Positions 38,791-54,310 of a DNA stretch of 64,000 nucleotides are shown here, in pieces. Location of the stretch: positions 1 through 64,000 of the forward strand of contig NW_024104366.1 in assembly GCF_003945595.2 (NCBI RefSeq). The letters run 5' to 3'. Within the stretch, counting starts at the first letter, position 1; each line of letters begins with the position of its first letter. The notes under the pieces were generated by a model, which ran no database searches, was not told the origin of the DNA, and saw only the letters and a list, made by a program, of their open reading frames with translations. The DNA is from Pipra filicauda (lineage: Eukaryota; Chordata; Aves; Passeriformes; Pipridae). Both the position numbers and the translations under genes were made by a program.

Positions 38791-41700
38791 AGTAAAACAA
38801 TCTAGAGTAACAACTTGTCCAAGGGTTTCAGAAACACCACAAAAACTCTTAAATCCTTTGGTTGTACATCTAAAAGAGCCCTGGACTTTCAGAAGGGTTC
38901 CTGAGTCATTAGAACTGGATTCTGTAAGGGTAGCTCAGCAATTTTGAAACTCAGACCATGCATTTCTGTTCTTAACAACACAGTTACGAGCCTAGTTTTA
39001 AGCAGACAGTAATGGATATTGTACCATGTATAAGAAGTGATTCTTTTAGAGCCAGTAAGCTGACAAACCCCTGAAAGAACATAAGTATATTCAGTAATAT
39101 CTTCTGGTACAGATATTTACTACCAAGGGTGTGGTGATTTCACTCATAAATGGGCCTATTATTCACTATCATTCCATGCCCACAGAAAATATATTTTTCA
39201 GAACTAAGAGCGAAAAAGCTACAAAACCCATAAAATAACTATATGCACATTTCTAGGAACACTGTTATTGTTTTAGACAAATAAAACCCAAGATTCTACT
39301 GAATAACAGCTCCATGTTAACCTTTGAGGTTCTTTCCTCCTATTTCAGATTACGGATCATGCTACTTACTTTACATTGCATTTACAGATCATATTCAGAA
39401 ATCCTGCTTTTCAGAAGATGCAAGAACCATTTATCTCAAATCACAGGGCTCTAATACAGCCCTGGAAAGCTGTGTTAGGTCCTTTGGTACTCTTTTATTG
39501 AAGAACAGGTAAAACTTGGCAGTTTTAGTGAAGTTTGTATCTTGTAAAATTTCAACAACCGCAGGAAAAGAATATTGTAAATAAACAGGCATATAAGAAA
39601 CACTTATACCCAAAAATTCCCTCCACAGTCCTTTCCAGTTTCTGCAAAATCTACTGCTATTAAAGCCCAGGAATGCATCTTGCTTTCACCCTCACTAAAA
39701 CTTCAGATGTGTCTCACGTTCAAGTTAGAAATGTGTTTACAAGACAATGTAGATATTTATCAATAGAGAGTCATACTTCTATTTAAACTAATCTGTATTT
39801 ATATACTTATACATTACATGAACCTTCACCTCCAGAAAAATAGTGCCATATGAAAGTGTACAGGTTTGAAGACTTATTGTAATTGTTTTGAGTATTTGGG
39901 AAATTAAACCAGGTAAAACAGAAGTTAAAGTAAGTGAAATTTAAACAGACACTACATTTATTGAACTTTCAGATCTGTAAGAAGTATATCACTTTAGTAG
40001 TTCAAAGGTAACTTTTCCTGTAGCTTTGTTCCTTTCCTTGCCAAAAATCAGAAAAAGAAATTTTTGTCAGCATGTAAATGAAATTAAGTGGTTTAATCCA
40101 ACACTTGCAGAAATCAAAGGCAGTCTTTTCCATTGCTTTCAGTAGGTACAACCTCAAATCCTATTCACAGTGTTTATAATAAGGCTACAGATTTGTCACA
40201 CCCTTGATACCCAAGACAGAATAAAATGCCACTTACTAGTGTGGCACTCTCTATAAAAGCCTGACATTTTACACTGTTTTTCCTCAGTTTGTTGCAAGTA
40301 AGACACTTGGCTATTAGCTGCAGTTTTTATTCTAAATGCTGTTTATTCTTAATTAGTGTTATGTATCATATTCATATTAAATCTGTGTGTTTGAATATTG
40401 AAGCTATTTAGGACTATTTAAAAATTGATTACATTATTGTATATCATATTTAAATTTAAATTATGACATTTATATTTTTGCTTTGATAGAAAGCTATGTT
40501 TTTCTCTCACAGTTCTGCCATGACAAATAACCAGTGTTAATAATTAATTAGCAAAATATTCTACAGTTGCTAAATTAGGTATGGAAAACAAAATTCATGC
40601 TCAGATTAATAACTATGATTTCATGCAGTACACTTCAGTCCTTCTTCTGGGCCATCATTAAATCTTCAATTACTAATTATTCCATGTTTTCAAGAATTCA
40701 GATGTCTTAAAAAAATAAAATGCAACTTTTGTTTGCAGACACTTAGCAGTGATGTTAAATTTTCTGTATAATGATAGGATGCATTACTGGGAAGCCAGTT
40801 CAGGGATCTGAAACCCTTCACAGTATGAGGTGTGATTTACTGTAGCCTGTCACAAATGATAATGCCAGGCATACCCTAATTTTCAAATGGCAGTGGACTT
40901 AAAAAAATCCAAACCTTATTTTCTCTGTTATAAAGACATTGCTCATCAGCATTGGAAGAAAAAATTAAGCACATCTTTAAACTTGCAGAATTTTCTCTAT
41001 CCAACAATTAAATTATCTTAGATACTGTGGAAATAACGCCCCCAACATATCATTCCTGTGTGCAGAATTTATTTACTTTGTATGTTCTAGCATGCTGTGC
41101 TTTCTTGTATCTGATTTCTCACTCACAGTCTTGCTTACTTATGGAAGATTCATTGTTAAACTACAGTTGGTATACAGTACCAGCATGCCAGCATACCATG
41201 ATATTAATCTCTAAAGTATTCAATCATTTTACAATAGCCTCATTATTCAGTGGAACTCTGAGCATTCAGTTTGTGCAGGTTTTCTGACATTTCACTAAAA
41301 CAATTTACTCTTAAAAGAATTCAATGACTGCAACATATTGTAAAATATACATGCCTCAATCAGATGGTTCCTCTCTAATAATAGTCAAGAAAAAGAAGAG
41401 GAATTAAAAAGAAAAGGAATTACAGATAAAAACAAGAACTCCAGATAACCACCAGAGACCATGAACTCAAACTGATAATTTAAAGCTAAAGCACTTTATA
41501 GGGTTCACACAGAGGCCATTTGAACCAAATGTGTGAGTGAGACTTCTTGAGTTCACGGAGCTCTCATTTCACTATTTACAAATCAGAAAAATCCAGGTAC
41601 TTTGGATGTCTTTGTAAACAGTGTAGTTTTCAGAGGAACTGTTACTACAGATTTTTACATTTCAAAATACATATTTCAAGAACTACATCACAGAAATTAT

Positions 41701-44700
41701 TCTTTTTCTTCAATACATTTATTTTAATCCTTTTATTTCCAGGGCTGGAATGTCACAGTTGTATTCATTTTCCAAAGGCTGAACTTTGACAACAGTGGCA
41801 TAGAGAAGCACATTTTTTTCTGCCTGGAATTTTCAAGGAGAAAAAACAAGAGCACGGATTTGGATTTTTAGAATTACGTGGACAAAAGTTCACACTGTTT
41901 ACCCAGAATTGGGACAGAATAGCTCTGCTTTTGAGTTTCTATGAATTTTAACTCCCTCAAGAATATTTATAAAAGCAAAGATTTTTTCGTCCATTTATTT
42001 GTACAACTCTAACATAAAAACAGGCTCAGGAGAGTATCTGAAAACAGATTTGATGAGGTATTTGTTCACTATGTTTTTAAAACGCTCACACACATGTAAA
42101 ATTTCAGGCATGCTGAACTTAAGCAGGACGATCCACGCTTCTCAAAATTAAATTATATTTGTAGGCTCATAAATTAATGTGCTTGTTTGGTGTGGGCAGT
42201 CCTCCCTACCACCCCAACACAGTAAACAGATGAACACAGGATATAAAAGTGCACATTTCCAATCAGCCAGTGCTTTGCTTTCCTCAGTGTAAGGCCTGTA
42301 ACTACTACACTAGTTAATTTTAACAGGCCACATCTGTTCTGGCTAGTAACTCACCACAACTCCCAGACAGGTATTCTCCAAAATCTTCTCTTGAGTGATA
42401 GCTTTGTTAAATTCAAACGAGGTGAAGCTGCCTCACGTGCAATACAGTTACGTAATTTATGAATCATGTTAATTTTTTTATGTTTTCAAAATGCATTAAA
42501 AACTTGCAAGTGAATGCAGCATCAAGTGAAGGTTCACCTTATACAAAAACACTTTTACAGGTTTAAAAAGATATTTAGTTTAGAGTCCTTGTCTATTATA
42601 TAAATAATTCTTCATTCTTTATTGTCCAAAGACAGATGAACACAATTAGCCTTGCTATGCCAGGCAGGTAAATATCTCTGGAGAGGAAGAGCTTGTTAAA
42701 AACTGTGCTTTGGATCAGACTCTTCATTTCCAGAAATGTGGTACCCTTCTTCTGGGTCAAAGGAACTGCCCTAATTTACACTGACGTGGCAATTGCCTCG
42801 TGTCTTTGAGTGTTGACGTTACATTTTAAGATAACTGCAAGGGGCAGGTTGTATGGCATAACTAGCATGTCCTGTAGTCTTCTGCTCATCAGTCAGCACT
42901 TTTGAGACTAAGACAAACAAAATTTCCGTCAACCAAAAATTGACGCTTTTTGCCAGCTGCTTTCACTGGACACCTTGGCTGTGTCTTACAGAAGAAAATC
43001 CAACACTGGCAATCGCTGTGCTCTGCTGTGGCTCAGCTTGCACCCAAAAACAGCCAACATGGACCACGAAAGGATAAGCCATGGGATTCACTAAATAAAT
43101 ACACTCTTTATATACTTAGCGTCTTCTGTCCTTAAAAGGACACTTGGTTGATCCTGCTAGGCAGAACCCTAGATGGAGAGCAATTAAGAGAAACATGCAT
43201 TGTAGCCTTTCCTTTTTGAAATATACATGGGCAAATCTAGAGGAAGGCACAAGAATTCAAATATTTTATGTTTCTGCTGAAAAATTTTACCCCAGGAACA
43301 AAAGACTCACTGAAAAACACAGTGAGCACATTTTGAAATCTGACCAGTAATGCTGTATTTGGAAGCAAATTAGCTTCAGTTGCTTGGGAACCCTCAAGAA
43401 AAGACTTTTGTATACTACTGGCTTCAGGCACCTTCAAATAAACTAATTAAATAAGATACAATGCTCAAACCATATAAAGATACTCATGGAAAAACTGAGA
43501 TCTCATTCTGAGTACTGGGCATATTTCGAGAGAGAGAGAACTGCGATTCACTGGGATAAATCCGCAAGTCTTCCTGAAACTGGCCAAGGATCATAGCAGT
43601 GACAATTCCGGTTGCTCTCTAATGCACAAAAAAGGTTATGAAATTAACTTTCAGTATTAAAAATAAAATACAGATTTGAGACGTCCCTTTATTTTGCACA
43701 TTTATTTCAAGCCTTTGTGATAGACTTGGGTTGTATTTTCATGCTTCTCTTTACAGTCATGAAGGAAAGAAACCTACATTTTTATAACAATTGAAAGCTG
43801 AGATCCCTGCCTTATCACATGCCTAAGGAACTCAGGGTTTAAGAAACAAACATTGTGAACCTTGCAATAAGATTTTGAGGGCTGACAACACCAAGGGCTA
43901 CATCTTCATCAAATATTAGTGAACATCCTCAGCTAGGGTAAAAACACTGCTTGACAGTTGCATGGTTTGTGTCCCAGAAAACAACCCTGAGAAAAACAAA
44001 AAAAAGTAAATAAAATAATAGCAATGAACAAATCCAACCTGCGATCTATTCCCCACTTTATAAAAAGAGGTGGATTTAAAGGTCAATGAAAACCCCAGTG
44101 CTGACACCCCTCACTTTACTACGGCTATCCCACACATAAAGAACAAGTATATCCTATATGGATAAATTACAGTCCAGCAGCCAAAATATAATCTGTCAAT
44201 TATGCTGGGTTTAAAATTAATAAAATAAAATTTACAACAATCACCTATAGCAGCAAGTTGACTGCATTTTGAACATCCCATCAGATGCAGTGAAAGCATA
44301 AAATCGATGCAAAAAGGTCACAGTCATTCTTCATGGAGTCAAAGATACAATCTACAAGAAACAGAACTATAGCCTGCAGATATTTAAAACTATGAACAAA
44401 TGAATTCATATCCTGGACAATCCTGAATGCACCCAATGGCCAGCTTTCATCAACCAAGCACTTTCAGTATCAGACCATATATTTATGCATTTCTGAAACA
44501 TCTTATTCATCAACAGTTCTTGCACTCTTTCCTCCCACTTACTCAGACCATGGGAGTTTCCGACCCTTTCCCTTTCTGCCGTTCAAGAAAGGAAGTTCTC
44601 AAAAGACCAACATCTTGAATAAGAAGCCAAAGCAAAAAAGGTCTGCTCCAGCTATTCATTTCCCATATGCCTTTGCCCTTCGCTTTATTTGGGCTTGCTC

Positions 44701-45203
44701 CAGAGACCACGGAGATCAAGAGAAAGACCTGTGGATTTGCCCTGTTTGCAATTTCTGAGAGCCATTAGATGTTACTCTACATGCAACATTCTATTTTGTG
44801 AGACGATTTCCTAAGATCAGACTTCAGTTTCTTTTTTATTCCCACATTCTTAGGACAACAGCTTCTTTGTTCAATCTCCCATGTTTATGGGTATGTTATC
44901 TTATCTCTGGTTTAGCCTTTAATATTGAGCAGAGTAAGAAAAGAATCATCCTCTTGTTTGAGATGCAAAGATTTATGTCTGCTTACATTTTTAAGATACA
45001 TAAACATACAAACATACTTTTAAAAGTCTAAGCAAATTTACTCCTCTTAGTGCTGTTATCTGAATGATGATATTTAACACCAGTTACAGCTTAGTTCCCT
45101 TAACTCCCCTGTGAAATAGTTTTTTCAAGATCTATTAAGTTATGAGAGTAAAATGATAGCATCCTAGGGAAAGCAAGCTTTCTCCAGCTCTGCAAAGGAA
45201 AGA

Positions 45204-45231
45204 GCAAGGTTGGAGTAGCAAGGTTTGAGTA
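45204..45231. repeat. 14-bp tandem duplication
   Basis: gcaaggttggagta at 45204-45217 is followed directly by gcaaggtttgagta, with one difference. Confidence 0.85.
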
Positions 45232-47628
45232 GCAGGAAATCCACAGAAATGAAGACAGTGAAGCATTACAGTATGGGGGAGGACTTTCATAGCCACTGGG
45301 TCACCCAAAGTTGAGAGAGACACTCAGCACTGCAGTGAAACTGATTCAAAGAGACACAAATGTGGAGAGTGGCAGAAGAATTCAGACCCTAGTCTGAACT
45401 CCAAACTGCACCTGCACATGGTGTGGAACATAAGGACCCATCCACACCACAGTCCCACCAGCTTTGCGGGAGAGCATGGAGCTACCTCAGCTGGCTCTAA
45501 CCTGGTTCCAGGTTTCACTGCATGGCTCTAAAACCCAGAAGCAATATAGAGGCAATATATATCTGTAATACAGAGGCTCCTGCAGGAAGTGAAATGTACA
45601 GTAGTGATTCAGTTATGCATGTTTGTTCTCCCTCTAAAAGACAATCACAATTTAAAAAAGAATCACCATTTGTCTAAACCCCAGTCTTCTCCCCAGTCTC
45701 CCCATGACCCCCATCCCAGACCTTCTCCCAAAGGCTGTTTTCTCTCCAATCTCTAAGATTAGTATGTTCAAGACCTGCTCAATTTTTGACAGGGGAAAAA
45801 ACCCACCTTGGACAGAAAGCCTTTTGAGTCTTCCCTCACTTTTGAAGCCTTTATATTTTTTAATCCCTGTTCTGCCAATTTTGTCTCCCTTTCTCCTCCT
45901 TCCCTTCAGTGGAAATTTTCTACTCTTTACAAGCCTAGCTCTCTGCAGAAAATTGATTTCCCCTAGGATACAGCCATCCTACTGTTCTATGCATGGTCAT
46001 TAATGACCATCTTATTCACCACAGAGATAGACAGACACAGTGGCACTCCTCCCCAGCTCCTTAGCATAGAAAGCACACAGGGAAAAATCGTAACAGCCTC
46101 AGAGCTTAACCATACCAAGAGTTCATCATCCCCAGAAAACACCATACAAAATCCCCAAATGAGCTATTATATGAGTAATATAATTTTTGCTGCTTTCTGT
46201 CACTCTTTACTTCTACTGCACTAGATTAAATTTTTTTTTAATCTCTCCCAGGTAATGACCATCATGTAGTTTTCTCTCTCCCACAGGAGGTAGTTCCCCT
46301 CTTCCCCCATATCAGAACAAAACCTAAATCAGATGTGACTTGGGCTCAAACTGGTTTTACTTGGGTGCTGGCATCAGGATATCCAAGGGCAGAATGCATT
46401 TCAGCACAGACTGCAAAACCTGCCTGAAGATGTGAGAAAATACCTGGGTGCTGCACTTTTTGCCATTTTAGATGCTTTGCAAGCAGTATGCCTGCTGGCT
46501 TCACTGTCTCTGTGAGCTTTGCAATCTCACATTTGATTGCAGTGAAGTCCCATCCTTGCAGTGATAGACAATTCTCCCCTTAGCTCTTGGTGTCTCTGAT
46601 TCCAATGTGTAAAATAAAATGACTGTACTCACAAAACAGCTTCAGTCTTCTTTATAAACGTCTTGTGGATAGACTGCAAATTGACTCCCTGTCTCCTCCT
46701 TGACCCATGGGGTTCTTGCAAGAACTTCCCCTTGTCCCTGCTGGTACAGGGAGTTACAATGGAGGACTAGAAGTCACAAGGAAGAAGATGAGGTTGTTAA
46801 AACCTTTTTTTTTCCATTTCCAACACAGGATTTTTAGATTATGAAGTTAATCTTGCTTACCAATATGCATTACTAGTTTCAGCAGGACCAAAAATGAGGA
46901 AAAATATTAATAAGCCCAAAGATGGGTATAGAGTATTTAATTTACATTAAATAATCAGGAGCAGTGTCTTTAAATCAACAAGTAAATTTTAAACAAAAGA
47001 AAACTCTTTTAGTGACTGTTGATCAGAAAAAAAACCCCAACCCAAAAAATGAGTTCTGAAACTGGGAAAGGGTCTTAGCTACTGAACTGCAATTTGGTCT
47101 GAAAAATGTCAACACAGCGAATGCCTGATGCAGCACTTCAGAAAAGCTGGGGTGGGTAAACTGCCCAAGCCAAGAAATTCACATTTAAAGCTCACATTGT
47201 CTAGCTACGCTCTGTACATTGCACCGTAAATTCTTTATATAACTCTCACTAAGGTTGGCTGATGTTAGCTGAGGAAATCCTCTGCAGACACACAGGACAA
47301 TACACCCCACTGTAGGTCCCATAAAAATCACACACTCCATGGAAATTTCCAAATACTTCTACACAATATGGGTGAGTTAAGGATAAAGTTTCAAGCCTGA
47401 ACTTCATAATTTCCTGTCATTTGCTAGTCTATGCAGCTCTCTAATGTTATGTTAATATCATTTTTGTAGGTGTGATTGAATTACCCGCCACTCTTGAAGC
47501 CAGCATTAGTGGATTTCTGTGTAACAGGAGAGCGTGCTTTACTGCACATACTGTTACTAAATACCATTAAGCAGACCAGCTGCAGACCTCCTGATAGCAG
47601 GACTGGAGGGCTACCTCATTAGGAAGGG

Positions 47629-47745
47629 ACGAGCACTTTACTTCTGGCACACAGCCTGAATCCTGCGAGCCATCAGCACGTCCAACTCGCCTCGACGTCC
47701 CCACCAGACGGCTTTCCGCAGCATGTTCCCCAGCCGAAAAAAGGT
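47629..47745. promoter_or_regulatory. CpG cluster in intron 2
   Basis: About nine CpG dinucleotides occur within 117 bp (for example in ctcgcctcgacgtcc and cttccgcag), while flanking intron sequence is nearly CpG-free. It could be a small regulatory element or the remains of an insertion. No promoter motif or repeat family is recognised. Confidence 0.3.
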
Positions 47746-49999
47746 GTCCAGGCCTGGAAATCTGCTGAGAGTGCAGAGACCTCTCTCACAGGCTCAACAT
47801 TCTGAGTCCTACACAATGCTGCCGTGACTTGGCAGTCTGAAAAGATAGAGATGTATGTACTTGGTGACATTTCGGCTCCAGGTCCAACTGAGGGCTGGTA
47901 AACTCTCCACTGAGAGCATGCCTGACACAGTGGTGACAGCTACTAACTAGTGGCACAGCACTTTAAATAACCCTTTCAGAAGTCTTTGTGGAGAGATTAA
48001 AATGCCATGTGTATGTGAGTTGTAAAAACTCTAGGGCAGCCTCCGAAGGGAGATTTAACATGAGTATTCTCATCAATACTCTTGCACTGCTAACCAGCAC
48101 CTACTAAGCAAATTATGAGCCTGACTTCTGTGCAGAAACATCCCTCTTTAGAGGATAACTGCATGAGGACGAAAGGAGGGGATGAGGGGCGATGGAAAAA
48201 AGAATGGGGGAGAATGAGGAATTTAAGTCTTTTCCACGTAGTTGTCTCAATACATACTAAACTGTATTGACAGACAATATCATCCAAGCAATTGCAATGA
48301 ACTCCAGTTACACTTCCTGCCACTCTAACCCACCTTTTCCTCACCACAAAATGCCTCATATGCTCACTGATAGAGCTGTACTTGCCCAGAAGCAGCGGGA
48401 GATTCAGCCGCTAACACTGAACTAACAGCAGCCTTGTGTTCTCAATGTACCATGGGAACAGCATGGCAGGGACACAGCAGGAACAAGAAATGTGGTCTTG
48501 TGATTGAGAGAAAGTCTTGTTTCTCTGTATCTAAGGTCAGTAAGAACCAACAAACAGGAATCTAACAAGAACTAACAGTTGCAAATCCATGTTATAATAC
48601 AGACGGGTTTCTCTTACCAGTCACTGAAAACAGAGACGAATCAATTAAAAGTCATCGAAGTGCTGCTATCATTTAATAGCTGTATCATTACAGCCTGCCT
48701 CCTTACATCTGTAAGATCTGCAATCAATTACATCTTTAGTCCAATTCTTATGTTAGGCAGTGAGCAAAATCATGGCATGAGTATAGTACCCTGCTTTCAT
48801 TCAAATACCAAATACATGGTCATACTCTATTTTGTTTCACCATTAGGCACCAGTTTTCCTTTCCATTTAGAAGCAATTGCCTTGAGTTCATTTTATCTGA
48901 GTCAAGAGATTGTCCTATATGAATCCTTAAACTGGCTGTATGTTTGTACATGTGATAGCAATTCATTTGTTATGCAGTTCATAAGGCACTCAATAAACTT
49001 TATATTGAAATATTTGTGCTAAATTATTGTAGAGTCATTAAAAAACTTCACAGCCACACTCCATTTAATTCACACTCCTAAATTTGGTGTTGATTTAAGT
49101 AAAGCAGAGGAGATAAGATACATTAAAGGTGAGTAGAGAAATTAAGTTCTACAAAATTAAGTTAGGTATGCCAGAGATCCAAATTCCTTACTTTTAAAAA
49201 TACAGCTTCAAGTGTGTTGCAGTTTTCCAATTCTATGGGTTTTTGTTACTCAAAGCTGAGGATGGACAGACACATGATTTACAATTAAAAGTAATCAAAA
49301 CCTCAGAGGTCGAGAGATGAGCTTCTGCTTCTGACATAATGCCAGTAGCACTGTTCTGTGATCTCCACAGAGTGCATGTTGCACCACCTTACACTCCCGC
49401 TAAGACACTACAGCAGTTTTTGAGTATCACGTCTCCTGCTTAGGAACACAGATGTTCCAGTAATATATTTCATCCACTTTAGGACACAGATATGGCTACC
49501 TAAACTAAACATAAAAACAAATGTCCAAAAATATGAAAAGGAAATGATTTCTAACCTCAAATAATTAGTTTTAAAAACATTTAAATGATCCCTGCAGTTC
49601 TTGATAAAATTATCCAAAGGCTGGAGAAAACCATCTTATAATCAGAGACTTAAACAGCTCCGACTATTTGTATTCTTAAAGAAAAAAAACTGAAAAATCA
49701 CTGATTTTAGTACATAAGTGCATCTGGGAGGAGCATCTGAAAGGTCCTTAATCTGATTACACTAAAAATGAACAGGTAAAAATCAAGATCAGAAAGGTGA
49801 CTTGAAAGTGGGTCACAAATTCTGAGCAGGGAATGTGGTTAACGGGAACAAATTGTTAGCAACAGTGGTTGGTTTGCTATTGCTTTCATATCTTCAGTTC
49901 CAGAATGGGTGGTTTTCTGGAACATATTTTTACATTAAAATAAATTGCATATTCAGTCCAGGAGAAAAATAAGGGAAATTTAAGGACCTGAATCAACCA

Positions 50000-50060
50000 G
50001 AAAATAATGTGGACGATCCCTTGGTCTCTTCTGGATCTTAAATTCTATGAATCTGTGAAT
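50000..50060 (+). mobile_element. CR1-like 3' tail
   Basis: The plus strand reads gatcccttggtctcttctgg then aaattctatgaatctgtgaa, a diverged form of the CR1 ending (gatcccttccagcc... attctatgattct). The upstream body could not be traced. Confidence 0.45.
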
Positions 50061-51043
50061 TATTTTATTCCTTTTAATTATTAGGTTCCTACTGTAAAGA
50101 AGCTAAAAAGTTAATGTTCTTCTTGAATCAGTGAATTACAGAAAATAATTGAAGCTTCATAATTGGATTATAACCCCAGGAGCATATGGAAATGCTGAAC
50201 TGGGAAGCTGAAGTAAGGAAAGTATGTCTGTTTTCTTTTTTTTTATGTGATCACCAGGCAGTAATAGCCATAAATGCTGCACTTATTACCTGTATTACAC
50301 TGAAGCAATAACATGCCTGTGATCCTGCAATAACTGCTATTTGAACAGACTGCTGTGCTTCCATGAAGCGTACATGAGGTTGGGTATCTGTTGGAAGACA
50401 GTTTATTTCAGAATAAGTCCTATATTTGCACATTGCTATTACTTTCACTATTTTATTTAGGGTTGCCCCCAGAGCTGTGGCTAGGTTCTTTGCAAGAGAA
50501 CCAGAAGATTCTGGAGGATTCCACTTTCCCTAGAGCTCACGGGGACACAGAAAATACATGCCCAAAGAAAAAGAAGACCTTTTGAGATCTCTGTCAGATC
50601 AACATCTTTTAAAAATTAGGCTGAAAACATTCTATCTTTCCTGTCTGTGTTTGTAACGAGACAAATATAAAACCTCTGACGCAGTTGCAAAGATTCTAAG
50701 AAACTCCTTCTCTAGTGAACATATTTTTAAAAAATTAAAGTCTTTTCAGTTTTTAACAGAAATCTAATAGCAGCATTTGTCACACAAATAATTCTGGGAA
50801 GTTACCAAATACTTGGAATGAAGGACATGGCATGCTGCATAGCCCAGAGTTCTTGTCGATGCTTGTTTGGAATGGTATGAGAAAGTCTAGCAGCTGAACA
50901 CAATGACATTTTTGTTTTCGTGCTGATAATATTCAATAGCTTTGCCACCAAACTTGGCCTGCCACTTCCCCTTGCACAGAAATAGCAGGAATGCACTAAG
51001 GTTTTAGCCATTAGCTGGAAGCACTGCCCAGGTTATTCTTTTT

Positions 51044-51062
51044 GGGGGTGGGGGGGTGAGGG
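51044..51062 (+). repeat. G-quadruplex motif
   Basis: The sequence has runs of five, seven and three G separated by T and TGA. Splitting the seven-G run gives four G triplets with short loops. Confidence 0.55.
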
Positions 51063-54000
51063 TGTTGATTAAGTATAGCTGATATTGTTTCCTTTCAGCA
51101 GAGCTTTGGGACAATGTGTTTCTCAAACAGAGCAGAACACTCTCTGCATCATACCTTTAAGAAAAACATTAGAGAAACATTTCTGCTAAACAAATGTCAG
51201 AACATGAACAGTGTGACTCTGTCTTCTCCCAAAAATTGGTGACTCCTAAGGAGTACAAACCACACAGTTTATTGGTTCTGCTCCCCCACTGCTACCATCA
51301 ATTCCCAAAGGACATGAGATCAGAAAGACCCACTGAACCTGACACCATGGAATTTAGGAGAACAAATACCAAAAATGCGGACAAATCTAAAACACATGGA
51401 TGAGCTTCAAAACAGAGGAAACAAAGATAACCAGAACTTTCATTTCCACTAAAAAACCCCCACCACAATGACTCAAAGGACAGCAGTGAAGCAACCTTTG
51501 TCAAACCAAGAGAGTCCAACCAGCCTTCTTCACTGTAAAGCAGAAACCAAGCATCAGAATTTTACAGGATGCCTTGAGGGGCTGGAAAATTCAGACTGGT
51601 GAGAGATCCACTGTCATGAGAGTCCTTTCACAGAGCAACAACCACATTATAAAAACAGGCATTTGTCTCACAGACATATATTGTGCATAGCCTGTCTGTC
51701 CTCTGGACAGTTTTCGGCCATGAGCATTTTCACTCTTAAATGGTTACACCAATAGCCTCATGGTTGGATGGTGATGCCAGGGTTGAATGGTTGCACAAAA
51801 AATATGCTGGAGAAGCGGAGAAAGAAAGAGTACAAGGAAAGATGGGAAACATGCACATCTCAGAACAGGCCAGAAGCAGCTCATTAAGTGTGTTGCCCTC
51901 TTTCCATCTCAACACCCCTCCTGTTATGACCTTCCTGTTACGATTATGCCCTTCACACTGTTACACAGAAGACTCAATATTTCTGAGTTCTTTTATTTGT
52001 TTTTTCCCTTTTTTTTTCCCCCTCCACAAAGACTTTAATTAAAATTCATCAGAAGAAATGTTTTTAGCACAAGTGTCTGAGAATGCTGCCTCCTTCCCTA
52101 TCTTCCATTAAATCAGGTTCATCCAACTTGAAAGGAGATGAGAAACTCTCACTGACACACTGTCACACTCCAGTGAAAAGACAGGCACATTCAAAACAGA
52201 GAAGAGTGCAGGTGCTCATTTATTACTTTACACAGATTATTTTTCTGCCTTTCTTCCTGACAATGGGGAATGTTAACATCCCAGATAGAGCTCTCTGTAG
52301 TGCTGCGGGCATTTGCTGACCTAGAGTTTTGTTTTCCCTGATGAAAGAGGCAAGGTAAGAAGAGAATTGGTTCACTGCCTACTGGGGCAGCTTCAGTGTT
52401 TGTTTTTAACAATGGAAGACATTTGGAGATTATTTCAATGGGAATTAATATACAAATAATTTTTCAATAATAACAGGTAAAGGAGAAAAAAACTTGTGTA
52501 CATCCATGTCCATATTTACACACTGCAAATATGTAGTATTTATATAACTGAGTGCAAAACTGCAAATCAACTTATTTCGGAAATCAAGATGTTGTTCAAA
52601 GGAAATACAAGTTCCCTGCCTTGTATCATTGCAGACCTAGAGAGCAACTCCACAAGGTTTCTAATAGCATTATTAAGCATCCTCACTATGAACATGTCTT
52701 CAATGAAAGAATTAAAAAATCATGTCCAAGACTTCAGGTTCCTGCTTTTATGCATACTTTGTGTATCCTTAAAGTTCACGATTTGGCTTCTGATCAAAGG
52801 CATTTTGACTTAGAAGTATTAATCTTCTTTTTTCTTTCCTGCTCCTCTTAATAAACCTTTCCTAAAAGTCCATGATACAAAGAACTTGATAAGGACATAG
52901 ATTTCTCCAAGCCAACTCATCAGTGTGTTTTGATTTGGTCTGGACATGCACACATTCACAAATAAGAGGAATATACTCATATAGTCCTCTCCTTGCTTTG
53001 TATCAGAGTGTTTAGTCCATCAGGATACCTTTGCTGTGCTTGGCCTCACAGTACACCCTTCTTTGGACTTCTGGTTTTAGTTGGAATAACAAAGAAAATC
53101 CAGGGGGGAGGCAGGGAAAATTGGTGTTTTGTTTTTTTTTCCCCTCAAGTCTGGGCATATCTTTGGTTCCCATGAAGACTGACCTCTTCAGCATATTTCA
53201 GAGCCATTCACAGTTCTCATATTACTAGGATAGACCCAACCAAAATATCCATCAAGATTTTAAGCAGGAACTATTCAGTATGATTCCACATGGTTCCTAT
53301 ATGAGTTAATCCCACGGAATGAGCGCTCTCTCCTTCACGCCCTCTCTGTCCCTGCTGTATCACACAGCGATGGTGTCAACTGATACAAATTACAGAAGAG
53401 ACGTAGGTTTGGGTTCTGTTTGAATTAATATTGAAGCCAGAGTGCACCTTACTTTAACATACACAAGACTACAGAACACAGTAAACTCTTTTACATATTG
53501 AAAGATTATTTCTTAAAAATACAGGAGCAGAGAGGGCCTAACACCACTGCTACATAAGTCTCAGATAGTTTGGAGTTTGTTTTCACTGGGGTCAGGATGA
53601 GAACATGAGTTTATACTGGCTATAAATTTTGTCTGACTTCACTGTGGAACAATGTATTTACTACAGAGATTCTTTTGGTTTTTTTTGATTTTGAGTTCAC
53701 TATGGAGATTGTATTTTGGTTAACCCTTATTATATTTATAGTTCACAGTAATTACTGTTGATTAACAATTTAAGGTAGGAAAAAAAAAGGAATGGAAGGG
53801 ATCTTACTTCTCCCAAACCTTCATTTCATCAGTTTTCATATAACATAGACTTGTTATTTTCACAAAATAGAAGGAAAATAAAAATATTCAGGAATATACA
53901 GCTCTTGCTGCCTTAATACATAGCAGGAAAGACCATAATGAACTTGCAATAAGGCTTGGTCTAATAGAAATGTTGTGTTGTTGCAGTTTTTGACAAGAAA

Positions 54001-54310
54001 ACCTGTCCTGAAAGTCACCCTGAACCCCTCTGAAACTTCCATGAACTCAGCCTTTTTCTGTGGGGGCAAAAGAAATGTACACAGTTCATTTCAGAAATAA
54101 TCTAGGATTTAAGTAAATTAATGTATGACTTTTCAATTAATAACCTTGGTTACATTATCCTTGGGACTAGCCCTTTAATAGAATCTAAACAGTGGCAGCC
54201 TGAATATTTATTCAGATGTTTGACAAGACAAAACCAAGGACATTCAGAATCAAATGAGAGGCTAAAATCTCACATTTGATAACTTGTCAAGGAGTCAACT
54301 GGGATACCTT

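Noticed and set aside
46550..46625. Possible MIR core (ctctgattcc, gtgtaaaataaaatgac)
   Set aside because: The match is short and gapped, too weak to list.
48579..49022. 147-codon plus-strand open frame
   Set aside because: The composition is that of translated AT-rich intron (Ile, Leu, Phe, Ser-rich), and there is no motif.
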